Translations under genes and position numbers: made by a program
Part shown: piece after piece, positions 1 to 10,700 of the stretch
Layout: each line of letters starts with the position of its first letter
Numbering within the stretch: position 1 is the stretch's first letter
Notes under the pieces: generated by a model
What the model saw: only the letters and a program-made list of their open reading frames with translations
Databases searched by the model: none
Told to the model about the DNA's origin: nothing
Source: Xenopus tropicalis
Taxonomy: Eukaryota; Chordata; Amphibia; Anura; Pipidae
Reading direction: 5' to 3'
Length of the DNA stretch: 64,000 bases
Assembly (NCBI RefSeq): GCF_000004195.4
Contig: NC_030680.2
Location: 1,242,964-1,306,963 of the forward strand

Positions 1-1921
1 ACTTTAATTATCCGGACATTGACTGGAGTAATGGGGGGGCTAAGTCAGAAAAAGCTAGTAGGTTTGTAAATATGCTAAATGACAACTTTTTATTTCAGGC
101 GGTTCAAGAACCCACTAGGAATGACGCTATTTTGGACCTGGTGATTTCTAATAATAATGAACTTATCTCTAACATTTGTGTGGGTGAGCATTTGGGGAAC
201 AGTGATCACAACATGGTCTCCTTTGAGATAATGCTGCAGAGACAGCTCTATAAGGGAGTAACTAAAACACTCAATTTTAGCCGTGCAGACTTTGCCAGTA
301 TAAGGGCATCTCTGCAATGTGGCAGCTGGGAAAGGCTTTTCATGGGGTTAGACACAGAAGGAAAATGGAACATCTTTAAAACATTGCTTTGTAGGTATAC
401 ACAACAGTATATTCCCCTTGTAAGCAAGGAGAGGCATCGCAAAGCAAAACCTTTATGGCTGAATAAAAGTGTTAGTGTCGGGGTTGGTAAGAAAAGACGT
501 GCTTTTAGGGCATTCAAGTTAGCTGGGACAGCTGGGGCTTTCATCAGGTACAGGGGGGCAAATAAAGCAGCAAAAAAGCTATCAGGCAAGCTAAAATAGA
601 GATGGAAAGGGATATTGCAGCTAGGAGTAAAAAGAATCCAAAATTATTTTTTAATTATGTGAATAGTAAAAAAATGAAGCAAGAAGGGGTGGGAACTTTA
701 TTATCACGGGGGGGTACGTTGGTTGATGAAAACGGGGAAAAAGCTGAAATTTTGAACTCTTATTTTCCATCTGTCTATACATCTGAGGAGCCAGATAATG
801 AAGGCTTCCCTTGTAATATGCCCAGTTCTAGTAATTTAGCTACTGGCGCATGGGTCACTCGGGGGGGAATTCAAAAGAGACTTGAACATGTAAAGGGAAA
901 CAAAGGTCCAGGGCCGGATGGGATTCATCCCAGGGTATTAAATGAGCTGAGCGCTGTGATTGCCAAACCTCTTCACTTAATTTCCCAGGATTCATTGAGG
1001 TCTGGCATGGTGCCGAGAGACTGGCGGATTGCTAATGTGGTGCCGTTATTTAAAAAGGGATCCCGTTCTCAGCCTGAAAACTATAGGCCTGTTAGTCTGA
1101 CATCAGTAGTAGGAAAGCTTCTGGAAGGGGTAATAAGGGATAGGGTACTTGAATACATTGCAGTTCACAATACTATTAGTTTGTGCCACATGGGTTTATG
1201 GGTAACAGATCTTGCCAGACTAATTTAGTCGCCTTTTATGAGGAGGTGAGTAGGAACCTTGATGCTGGAATGGCAGTTGATGTCATCTACTTGGACTTTG
1301 CTAAAGCGTTTGATACAGTACCTCACAGAAGGTTAATGATCAAATTAAGGAATATTGGCCTAGAACATAATATTTGTAATTGGATAGAGAACTGGCTGAA
1401 GGATAGAGTACAAAGAGTGGTTGTAAATGGAACATTTTCTAATTGGGCCAGTGTGGTTAGTGGGTACCGCAGGGGTCAGTCCTTGGGCCTTTGCTTTTTA
1501 ACTTGTTTATTAATGACCTGGAGGGGGGCATAGACAGTACTGTTTCTATTTTTGCTGATGACACTAAATTGTGCAAAACTATAAGTTCCATGCAGGATGT
1601 GCCGCTTTGCAGAGCGATTTGACAAAATTAGATAACTGGGCAGCAAACTGGAAAATGAGGTTCAATGTTGATAAGTGCAAAGTTCTGCCCTTTGGTAGAA
1701 ATAATATAAACGCAAACTATCTACTGAATGGGAGTGAGTTGGGGGATCCTTAATGGAGAAGGATCTGGGGGTTTTTGTTGATAACAAGTTGTCTAATTCC
1801 AGGCAGTGTCATTCTGTGGCTACTAAAGCAAATAAAGTGCTGTCTTGTATAAAAAAGGGCATTGACTCAAGGGATGAGAACATCATTTTGCCCCTTTATA
1901 GGTCCCTGGTAAGGCCTCACC

Positions 1922-1987
1922 TTGAGTATGGGGGGGGGCAGTAACAGTGAGTATGGGGGGCGGTAATAGTGAGTATGGGGGGCAGTT
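1922..1987 (+). repeat. Three-unit seed of the GAGTATGGGGGGCAGTAACAGT minisatellite
   Basis: Three units of about 22 bp interrupt the CR1 codons for LEYAVQFWAP. The unit starts as GAGTATG from the CR1 coding sequence itself. In copy B the same position holds a 2.1-kb array, so this looks like the short, early state. Confidence 0.85.
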
Positions 1988-2274
1988 TTGGGCTCCAGTC
2001 CTTAAGAAGGATATTAATGAGCTGGAGAGAGTGCAGAGACTGCAACTAAACTGGTAAAGGGGATGGAAGGGTTAAACTATGAGGTGAGACTGTCGAGGTT
2101 GGGGTTGTTTCTCTGGAAAAGAGGCGCTTGCGAGGGGACATGATTACTCTGTACAAGTACATTAGAGGGGATTATAGGCAGTTGGGGGATGTTCTTTTTT
2201 CCCATAAAAACAATCAACGCACCAGAGGCCCCCCCTTTAGATTAGAGGAAAGGAGTTTCCATTTGAAGCAGCGT

Positions 2275-2640
2275 AGGGGGTTCCTCACGGTGAGGGCAGT
2301 GAGGGGGTTGGGGAATGCCCTGCCGGGGGATGTTGGGTAGGGGGTTCCTCACGGTGAGGGCAGTGAGGGGGTTGGGGAATGCCCTGCCGGGGGATGTTGG
2401 GTAGGGGGTTCCTCACGGTGAGGGCAGTGAGGGGGTTGGGGAATGCCCTGCCGGGGGGTGTTGGGTAGGGGTTCCTCACGGTGAGGGCAGTGAGGGGGTT
2501 GGGGAATGCCCTGCCGGGGGATGTTGGGTAGGGGGTTCCTCACGGTGAGGGCAGTGAGGGGGTTGGGGAATGCCCTGCCGGGGGATGTTGGGTAGGGGGT
2601 TCCTCACGGTGAGGGCAGTGAGGGGGTTGGGGAATGCCCC
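2275..2640 (+). repeat. 64-bp minisatellite inside CR1 copy A (about 6 units)
   Basis: The unit begins TTCCTCACGGTGAGGGCAGT and ends with GATGTTGGGTAGGGGG. It is a tandem amplification of the CR1 segment coding for FFTVRAVRLWNALPSDVV near the C-terminus of ORF2. The unit spacing is 64 bp (2281, 2345, 2409). The array ends where normal CR1 sequence resumes (AATGCCCCTAGTGATGGGGTAATGG). Confidence 0.92.
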
Positions 2641-3345
2641 TAGTGATGGGGTAATGGCAGATTCTGTTAATGCCTTTAAGAGGGGCCTGGATGAGTTCTT
2701 GATCAATCAGAATACCCAAGGCTATTGTGATACTAATATCTACAGTTAGTACTAGTGGTTGTATTTATAGTTTATGTATGTGAGTGTATAGATTGGTAGG
2801 TGTGGGTTAGATGTGCTGGATTTACTTGGATGGGTTGAACTTGATGGACACAGGTCTTTTTTCAACCCTATGTAACTATGTAACTATGTAACTATGTTAG
2901 TGGGTACCGCAGGGGTCAGGCCTTGGGCCTTTGCTTTTTAACTTGTTTATTAATGCCCTGGGGGGGGGCATAGACAGTACTGTTTCTATTGATACTAAAT
3001 TGGGCAAAACTATAAGTTCCATGCAGGATGTGCCGCTTTGCAGAGCGATTTGACTGGGAAACTGGGCAGCAAACTGGGAAATGAGGTTCAATGTTGATAA
3101 GTGCAAAGTTCTGCCCTTTGGTAGGAATAATATAAACGCAAACTATCTACTGAATGGTAGTGTGTTGGGGGGATCCTTAATGGGGAAGGATCTAGGGGTT
3201 TTTGTTGATAACAAGTTGTCTAATGCCAGGCAGTGTCATTCTGTGGCTACTAAAGCAAATAAAGTGCTGTCTTGTATAAACAGGGCATTGACTCAAGGGA
3301 TGAAACATAATTTTGCCCCTTTATAGGTCCCTGGTAAGGCCTCAC

Positions 3346-5455
3346 CTTGAGTATGGGGGGCAGTAACAGTGAGTATGGGGGGCAGTAACAGTGAGTATGG
3401 GGGGCAGTGACAGTGAGTATGGGGGGGCAGTAACAGTGAGTATGGGGGGGCAGTAACAGTGAGTATGGGGGGCAGTAACAGTGAGTATGGGGGGGCAGTA
3501 ACAGTGAGTATGGGGGGCAGTAACAGTGAGTATGGGGGGCAGTAACAGTGAGTATGGGGGGGGCAGTAACAGTGAGTATGGGGGGCAGTAACAGTGAGTA
3601 TGGGGGGCAGTAACAGTGAGTATGGGGGGCAGTAACAGTGAGTATGGGGGCAGTGACAGTGAGTATGGGGGGGCAGTAACAGTGAGTATGGGGGGCAGTA
3701 ACAGTGAGTATGGGGGGGCAGTAACAGTGAGTATGGGGGGCAGTAACAGTGAGTATGGGGGGGCAGTAACAGTGAGTATGGGGGGGCAGTAACAGTGAGT
3801 ATGGGGGGCAGTAACAGTGAGTATGGGGGGCAGTAACAGTGAGTATGGGGGGCAGTAAACAGTGAGTATGGTAACAGGTGGGCAGTAACAGTGAGTATGG
3901 GGGGCAGTAAACAGTGAGTATGGGGGGCAGTAACAGTGAGTATGGGGGGCAGTAACAGTGAGTATGGGGGGGCAGTAACAGTGAGTATGGGGGGGCAGTA
4001 ACAGTAAGTATGGGGGGCAGTAACAGTGAGTATGGGGGGCAGTAACAGTGAGTATGGGGGGCAGTAACAGTGAGTATGGGGGGCAGTAACAGTGAGTATG
4101 GGGGCAGTAACAGTAAGTATGGGGGGGCAGTACAGTGAGTATGGGGCAAGTAACAGTGAGTATGGGGGGCCAGTAACAGTGAGTATGGGGGGGCAGTAAC
4201 AGTGAGTATGGGGGGGCAGTAACAGTGAGTATGGGGGGCAGTAACAGTGAGTATGGGGGCAGTAACAGTGAGTATGGGGGGCAGTAACGTGAGTATGGGG
4301 GGCAGTAACAGTGAGTATGGGGGGCAGTAACAGTGAGTATGGGGGGCATAACAGTGAGTATGGGGGGGCAGTAACAGTGAGTATGGGGGGGCAGTAACAG
4401 TGAGTATGGGGGGCAGTAACAGTGAGTATGGGGGGCAGTAAACAGTGAGTATGGGGGGCAGTAACAGTGAGTATGGGGGCAGTAACCAGTGAGTATGGGG
4501 GCATAACAGTGAGATGGGGGGCAGTAACAGTGAGTATGGGGGCAGTAACAGTGAGTATGGGGGCAGTAACAGTGAGTATGGGGGCAGTAACAGTGAGTAT
4601 GGGGGGCAGTAACAGTGAGTATGGGGGGCAGTAACAGTGAGTATGGGGGGCAGTAACAGTGAGTATGGGGTGGCAGTAACAGTGAGTATGGGGGGAGTAG
4701 AACAGTGAGTATGGGGGGCAGTAACAGTGAGTATGGGGGGCAGTAACAGTGAGTATGGGGGGCAGTAACAGTGAGTATGGGGGGCAGTAACAGTGAGTAT
4801 GGGGGGGCAGTAACAGTGAGTATGGGGGGCAGTAACAGTGAGTATGGGGGGCAGTAACAGTGAGTATGGGAGGGCAGTAACAGTGAGTATGGGGGGGCAG
4901 TAACAGTGAGTATGGGGGGCCAGTAACAGTGAGTATGGGGGCGTAACAGTGAGTATGGGGGCAGTAACAGTGAGTATGGGGGCAGTAACAGTGAGTATGG
5001 GGGGCAGTAACAGTGAGTATGGGGGCAGTAACAGTGAGTATGGGGGCAGTAACAGTGAGTATGGGGGGGGGCAGTAACAGTGAGTATGGGGGGGCAGTAA
5101 CAGTGAGTATGGGGGCAGTAACAGTGAGTATGGGGGGCAGTAACAGTGAGTATGGGGGCAGTAACAGTGGGGGCAGTAACAGTGAGTATGGGGGGCAGTA
5201 ACAGTGAGTATGGGGGGCCAGTGAGTATGGGGCAGTAACAGTGAGGTGGGGGGGCAGTAACAGTGAGTATGGGGGGCAGTAACAGTGAGTATGGGGGGCA
5301 GTAACAGTGAGTATGGGGGGCAGTAACAGTGAGTATGGGGGGCAGTAACAGTGAGTATGGGGGGCAGTAACAGTGAGTATGGGGCAGTAACAGTGAGTAT
5401 GGGGGGCAGTAACAGTGAGTATGGGGGGCAGTAACAGTGAGTATGGGGGGCAGTT
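3346..5455 (+). repeat. 22-bp GAGTATGGGGGGCAGTAACAGT minisatellite (about 95 units)
   Basis: An array of 20-24 bp units inside CR1 copy B. Length differences come mainly from the G-run (5 to 9 G) and occasional one-base losses, more common from 3840 to 5230. The flanks are CR1 codons on both sides (CACCTTGAGTATG before, CAGTTTTGGGCACCAGTCC after). Long open frames seen across it in both directions are low-complexity artefacts. Confidence 0.95.
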
Positions 5456-5742
5456 TTGGGCACCAGTCCTTAAGAAGGATATTAATGAGCTGGAGAGAGT
5501 GCAGAGACTGCAACTAAACTGGTTAAGGGGATGGAAGGGTTAAACTATGAGGTGAGACTGTCAGGGTTGGGGCTGTTTTCTCTGGAAAAGAGGCGCTTGC
5601 GAGGGGACATGATTACTCTGTACAAGTACATTAGGGGGGATTATAGGCAGATGGGGGGGTTCTTTTTTCCCATAAAAACAATCAGCGCACCAGAGGCCCC
5701 CCCTATAGATTAGAGGAAAGGAGCTTCCATTTGAAGCAGCGT

Positions 5743-6748
5743 AGGGGGTTCCTCACGGTGAGGGCAGTGAGGGGGTTGGGGAATGTCCTGCCGGGGGATG
5801 TTGGGTAGGGGGTTCCTCACGGTGAGGGCAGTGAGGGGGTTGGGGAATGTCCTGCCGGGGGATGTTGGGTAGGGGGTTCCTCACGGTGAGGGCAGTGAGG
5901 GGGTTGGGGAATGCCCTGCCGGGGGATGTTGGGTAGGGGGTTCCTCACGGTGAGGGCAGTGAGGGGGTTGGGGAATGCCCTGCCGGGGGATGTTGGGTAG
6001 GGGGTTCCTCACGGTGAGGGCAGTGAGGGGGTTGGGGAATGCCCTGCCGGGGGATGTTGGGTAGGGGGTTCCTCACGGTGAGGGCAGTGAGGGGGTTGGG
6101 GAATGCCCTGCCGGGGGATGTTGGGTAGGGGGTTCCTCATGGTGAGGGCAGTGAGGGGGTTGGGGAATGCCCTGCCGGGGGATGTTGGGTAGGGGGTTCC
6201 TCACGGTGAGGGCAGTGAGGGGGTTGGGGAATGCCCTGCCGGGGGATGTTGGGTAGGGGGTTCCTCACGGTGAGGGCAGTGAGGGGGTTGGGGAATGCCC
6301 TGCCGGGGGTGTTGGGTAGGGGGTACCTCACGGTGAGGGCAGTGAGGGGGTTGGGGAATGCCCTGCCGGGGGTGTTGGGTAGGGGGTTCCTCACGGTGAG
6401 GGCAGTGAGGGGGGTTGGGGAATGCCCTGCCGGGGGATGTTGGGTAGGGGGTTCCTCACGGTGAGGGCAGTGAGGGGGTTGGGGAATGCCCTGCCGGGGG
6501 GTGTTGGGTAGGGGGTTCCTCACAGTGAGGGCAGTGAGGGGGTTGGGGAATGCCCTGCCGGGGGATGTTGGGTAGGGGGTTCCTCACGGTGAGGGCAGTG
6601 AGGGGGTTGGGGAATGCCCTGCCGGGGGATGTTGGGTAGGGGGTTCCTCACGGTGAGGGCAGTGAGGGGGTTGGGGAATGCCCTGCCGGGGGGTGTTGGG
6701 TAGGGGGTTCCTCACGGTGAGGGCAGTGAGGGGGTTGGGGAATGCCCC
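5743..6748 (+). repeat. 64-bp minisatellite inside CR1 copy B (about 16 units)
   Basis: The same unit as at 2275-2640, at the same CR1 position, expanded to about 16 copies. Normal CR1 sequence resumes at AATGCCCCTAGAGATGGGGTAATGG. Confidence 0.93.
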
Positions 6749-7012
6749 TAGAGATGGGGTAATGGCAGATTCTGTTAATGCCTATAAGAGGGGCCTGGAT
6801 GAGTTTTTGAACAATCAGAATACCCAAGGCTATTGTGATACTAATATCTACAGTTAGTACTAGTGGGTGTATATATATAGTTTATGTATGTGAGTGTATA
6901 GATTGGTTAGTATAGGTTGTGTGCTGGGTTTACTCGGATGGGTTGAACTTGATGGACAATGGTCTTTTTTCAACCCTACGTAACTATGTAACTATGTAAC
7001 TATGGATATAAA

Positions 7013-7560
7013 CCTATAACTTCTCTCAAAGTGTTTATGAAGCAGTTGCATGGGGGGGTGTGTGCTGGCAAACTAAATTGTGTCAGGCCCCTTGCTGGTA
7101 CCTTACATATAGAGATAATGATGGCATTTTCCCGTCATTATATGGCACAGGAATCAGACATGGGGATAAAGGGACAGACTTGTTCAGTGCTGGGAAACTG
7201 TGCTTATTGCTCCCAACTCCAATTGCAGGAACAGAGAACAGGGAGCCGGATTTACTCACATCAGCTGGGATTCTCATTGGGGGATTCTTTTGCATATTAA
7301 TGTAGCCACTGGCTCTGGGGGGCGGGGAAAGTTTTATCAAACAACACAAAAAACTCTAAAACCCACATTACATTACAGGGCAACACAGGAACCAGTGCAG
7401 TCTGCATATTATTATCAACTTCTATGGCAGATATTACCTGACATGTTGTTTTGATAATTTGCTATGTTCCCTAAGCTCCGCCTCCCAACATGCATTAAGT
7501 TCATAATGTTTATGTTCAGTGTACAAAATACAGCATTTCTAATGATTTATCCTCAAACCC
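7013..7560 (+). repeat. Interspersed repeat B (frog-type, fragmented)
   Basis: The segment CAGGCCCCTTGCTGGTACCTTA through GGGATTCTCATTGGGGGATTC recurs nearly unchanged at 32283-32665 and 58166-58421, in part at 38487-38750, and reversed at 18938-19557. The 7390-7560 portion matches the reverse complement of about 18960-19235. It produces small open frames in every copy, but these are properties of the repeat. In complete copies one end starts TTAAAGGGG, which suggests a TTAA-targeting non-autonomous DNA transposon. Confidence 0.75.
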
Positions 7561-7618
7561 TACAAATCTGCCCTCCGCCATGTCAGCGCCGTTAGAACTA
7601 AAATATTGTGCAACTTAC

Positions 7619-7720
7619 CTTTTTTAAAGAGAAAATAATACACAACTCCAATAAGGACCATAATGAGCACTCCAATGAGCACTCCAATGACTCCAATAAT
7701 TGCATCTGTGTTATCAGTCT
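7619..7720 (-). CDS. Gene 1 exon 4: transmembrane segment
   Basis: The acceptor is TTTATTGCAG and the donor GTAAGT; 102 bp, phase 1 at both ends. It encodes a short acidic stalk (ETDNTD), then about 24 hydrophobic residues with a glycine ladder (IIGVIGVLIGVLIMVLIGVV), then YYFLFKK. The trailing lysines are a stop-transfer signal, giving an N-outside single-pass topology. The membrane span has no charged residue, so pairing with DAP12-like adaptors is not suggested. Reading on without splicing would add about 18 residues before a stop. The next exon is not found. Confidence 0.8.
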
Positions 7721-10700
7721 CTGCAATAAATGAAAACCCACATTAATCAGTTGCTAAGAAAGGGTTAAACTAAAGATCATTATGTTGGTTCCCTGTCCCT
7801 TTTACATAAAGGGAACATAGTGAGTTTAGGTCCCTCCCATGAATATTACATTACACATTTATTGGAGCCCCCATTGATCCTCTCAATGTTACAAACGAGC
7901 AGTGGGCGTGTCCTACAATATCCTTCCTAAATAAAAAGATGACCCGCCCAACCTACTTGTACATAAAACAATCTCACAGCCCTTTGGTTTTTCCAACTGG
8001 GGCAACTGCAAAGTGTGCAAAGGGCACAAAATGGCCGACGGTATTTGCACTTTCCCCACTGTGTCACGCACGGTATATGAGCCCCATTATGGTCCCTTGT
8101 GATGAGTGAACTCGTTTTGCTTCAGATAAAAATTTGTGAAACCACATAATTTCCACCAATAGCTGATACATTGCCCTTTATTGTTAGAGAAGCTCCTCCC
8201 ACTATGCTTTAACCCAGGGACTCGTGAGCCACACTCAGATGTACAAAGTGTTGGGGGGGGGGCACACAAGCATGAAAACAATTATTGCTCAGAACTGACC
8301 TGTTACTGAGAGAGTGAAATTCAGTTTCAGTTCTGTATCCAGGGAGCGGTGCTCAATGATACAATAATACCTTCTCCCATGATCCTCCAGGGAAGGACTC
8401 AATGATAATTGGCTTGTAACATTGAATGTCCCGTCCTCATTCCCGAATGTGTCTCTGGTGCAGCTGTCCTTATTCAGGGGGATACGGTTGGTCTCACTGA
8501 GCCGTTTCTCCCACTGAATTGTTATATCTTTGGGGTAAAACCCACTGACTGTGCATTGAACGGTCTTCTCCGTCCCAACCAGAACCCTGACAGAATCCGG
8601 ATCCAGCCTGGCAGTTGGTTGCGCTGTAAATAAGAAAAAGAGCATTATATAGTACAACTGGGGCTTTCGTCCCATTATAACAGTCTTGGTGCTAGTGTAA
8701 CACACAGTAATAATTAGTTGCACCCTAGTAACCAGGTACCAGCTGGAGAGCTTCTGAACTCAAATCAAAATGATTCTAAAACCACAGAAAATAAAAAATA
8801 AAGACCAACTGCAAATTGTCTCAGAATGTGGAATCAGCATAGATGACCTTTCTATGTAACCTATGTTACTGGGAGTAAACAGGAGACATAAAATGGGAAA
8901 TAAAACTGTGCTTTGCCCAGTAGTAACACAGAGTACAGGGCCACATTTATAAACAGTGTTACATTTGGCGCCCAACGTGGGGAATTAAAGTGTTTATTTT
9001 ATGGTGGTGCAGCAGGGAGGCTAAGACAAGAGCCACAGATGCAGATATGATAGGGAACAGGCTAGGAGCTGAATTTCCAGTTACTGGCGCGGGAATGGTA
9101 AGCACTGGCGGGAGAGGTGGGGGGCAGATCTACCTCCAACTCAGGGGATAAAATCACTCCCATGTAAGATTTAATGTTGAAAGTGTCAGGAAGATGAATG
9201 TAGGGATATCATATAGATAAAAGTGTCAGACAATGATATAGGGCTGAGCTGTGCCCAGTGTATGGGAGGTATTCCCCTACTGGTTCATGGATATTATGGG
9301 ATACCCTACAGATAAAAGGAAAGGGATTGTAATGTTCTAGGCTCCTGGTGCTACCCCTGAGATGGAGGTGTAAGTGCTGAGGGCCCAGGGGCTGAAGTGG
9401 GCCTTACATTTACATTCAGCTGGGGGACTAGTGTCCTTGAATAAGTGCTAATTATGTGGAATTAATCCACCCCATGCACATAAGACAGATCAGGGTAAGT
9501 GAGCAAGGGCAACTCAGTGCCACAACTTAGAAGAAATAGTTGGGGTATTATCCCCAGGCAAACTTGCCCTTTGTAGGGACTACAATACTTCAGAGTCACT
9601 TTATACCCTCACTGGGCAGTAGGTAAATGCCACTTACCTGACACCTGCAGGACAGACTGCCCCACGGCTTTATTAGGGGTATAAAAGACAGTGCAGGTAT
9701 ATTCTCCTTCATCTGTGAACTGAACCCGGGGTAAGTGAAGTCCGGCATTGCCTGTTATAAGGTCACTGTCTAATATGTACGATCCGGGCCGGGTTTTTCT
9801 GGGATCCCCAGACACATACACATACTCTTCACTCCCATTCATGGATTTCTTGGTCCACTGAACAGAGAGAAGCTTTGGATCCAGATCCCCAGCACCATAA
9901 TCCATTAATGTACACGGGATAAATGCTTCCTGGTTCCTCAGGGATTTAATAGGAACGTCACTTGTTTTGACCCCCAAAGCATCTAAAGAGTAAATAACGG
10001 TAAGGGTTAAAAACACGGATATAAATGTACTATGGGCTGTTGAGGTAGAATGGAACCCAAAGAGCTGAATAAATCATTAATGTCCAATTTACCTTCAGCT
10101 AATGGGGCATTCTGGGAGTTAAAGTCCAGCAACAGATGAAGAGCCATAGGCCAAGCATCCCTAGTATAATAGTTCTCATTAAGGACGATATAAAAATGTC
10201 CCCCCCATGAAGCCTGGTTATTATTTATTATTAGGCTGGACCCCCTTCAGTTATTTTATTGCCATGTATGTGGTTAATATGCTGATTATCCATTTCCTGT
10301 AATAATAATACTGGCATGTGTGGGGTTAAAATGCAGATTATCTATTATCTGTAGCAATTCTACTGGCATGTCTGGGGTTAATATGCTGGGAATCCATTAT
10401 CTGTAGCAATTCTACTGGCACATCTTGGGTTAATATGCTGGTTATCCATTTCTGTGGTAATAATCCTGGCATGTCTGTGGTTAATATGCTGGTTATCCAT
10501 TTCTGTAGTAATAATACTGGCATGTCTGTGGTTAATTTGCTGGTTATCCATTTCTGTAGTAATAATACTGGCATGTCTGTGGTTAATATGCTGGTTATCC
10601 ATTTCCTGTAGTAATAATACTGGCATGTATGTGGTTAATATGCTGGTTATCCATTTCCTGTAGTAATAATACTGGCACGTCTGGGGTTAATATGCTGATT

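Larger units (their letters stand above)
1..2750 (+). pseudogene. Broken CR1 ORF2 (endonuclease end plus reverse transcriptase)
   Basis: Readable pieces in shifting frames lie at 72-599, 602-1228, 1183-1533, 1571-1753, 1753-1944 and 2128-2340. They carry, in order, the endonuclease C-terminus and linker, the reverse-transcriptase fingers (GPDGIHPRVLNEL, FKKGSRSQPENYRPVSLTS), the palm motif DFAKAFDTVPHRRL, the catalytic FADD box near 1550, and the thumb/C-terminal region. Frameshifts and stops between the pieces rule out a functional protein. The same family would normally encode one ORF2 of roughly 900-1000 residues. A G deletion (GAGACTGCAAC for GAGACGTGCAAC) near 2037 is shared with copy B. 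Confidence 0.85.
1..2895 (+). mobile_element. CR1-type LINE, copy A (5' part outside the window)
   Basis: A non-LTR retrotransposon of the CR1 group. The sequence opens inside the endonuclease region (FNYPDIDW, as in the CR1 GDFNYPDIDW motif), continues through the reverse transcriptase, and ends at 2855-2895 with TTTCAACCCTATG and TAACTATG repeats, the usual CR1-like 3' tail. The minus-strand copy at 51975-55648 is the same family and served as the reference for alignment. This copy is dead: its frames are broken and two tandem expansions sit in the 3' coding part. It lies just beyond the 3' side of gene 1. Confidence 0.9.
2896..7004 (+). mobile_element. CR1 copy B: 3' duplicate of copy A with expanded minisatellites
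   Basis: It begins abruptly at GTTAGTGGGTACCGCAGGGGTCAG, matching copy A from about 1455, directly abutting copy A's TAACTATG tail. It ends with its own TAACTATG tail at 6978-7004. It shares copy A's private deletion and both minisatellite positions, so it is more likely a tandem duplicate than an independent insertion. The reverse-transcriptase coding remnants (3081-3326, 5531-5713) are non-functional. Confidence 0.85.

Noticed and set aside
3250..5513. Minus-strand open frames over 700 residues rich in HTHCYCPPYSLLLP
   Set aside because: Low-complexity translation of the 22-bp array inside CR1 copy B; G-run length changes shift the frame freely.
7031..7305. Small ORFs conserved between 7060, 32343 and 58175
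   Set aside because: The conservation is that of interspersed repeat B at DNA level; the frames are open on both strands and differ in their ends.
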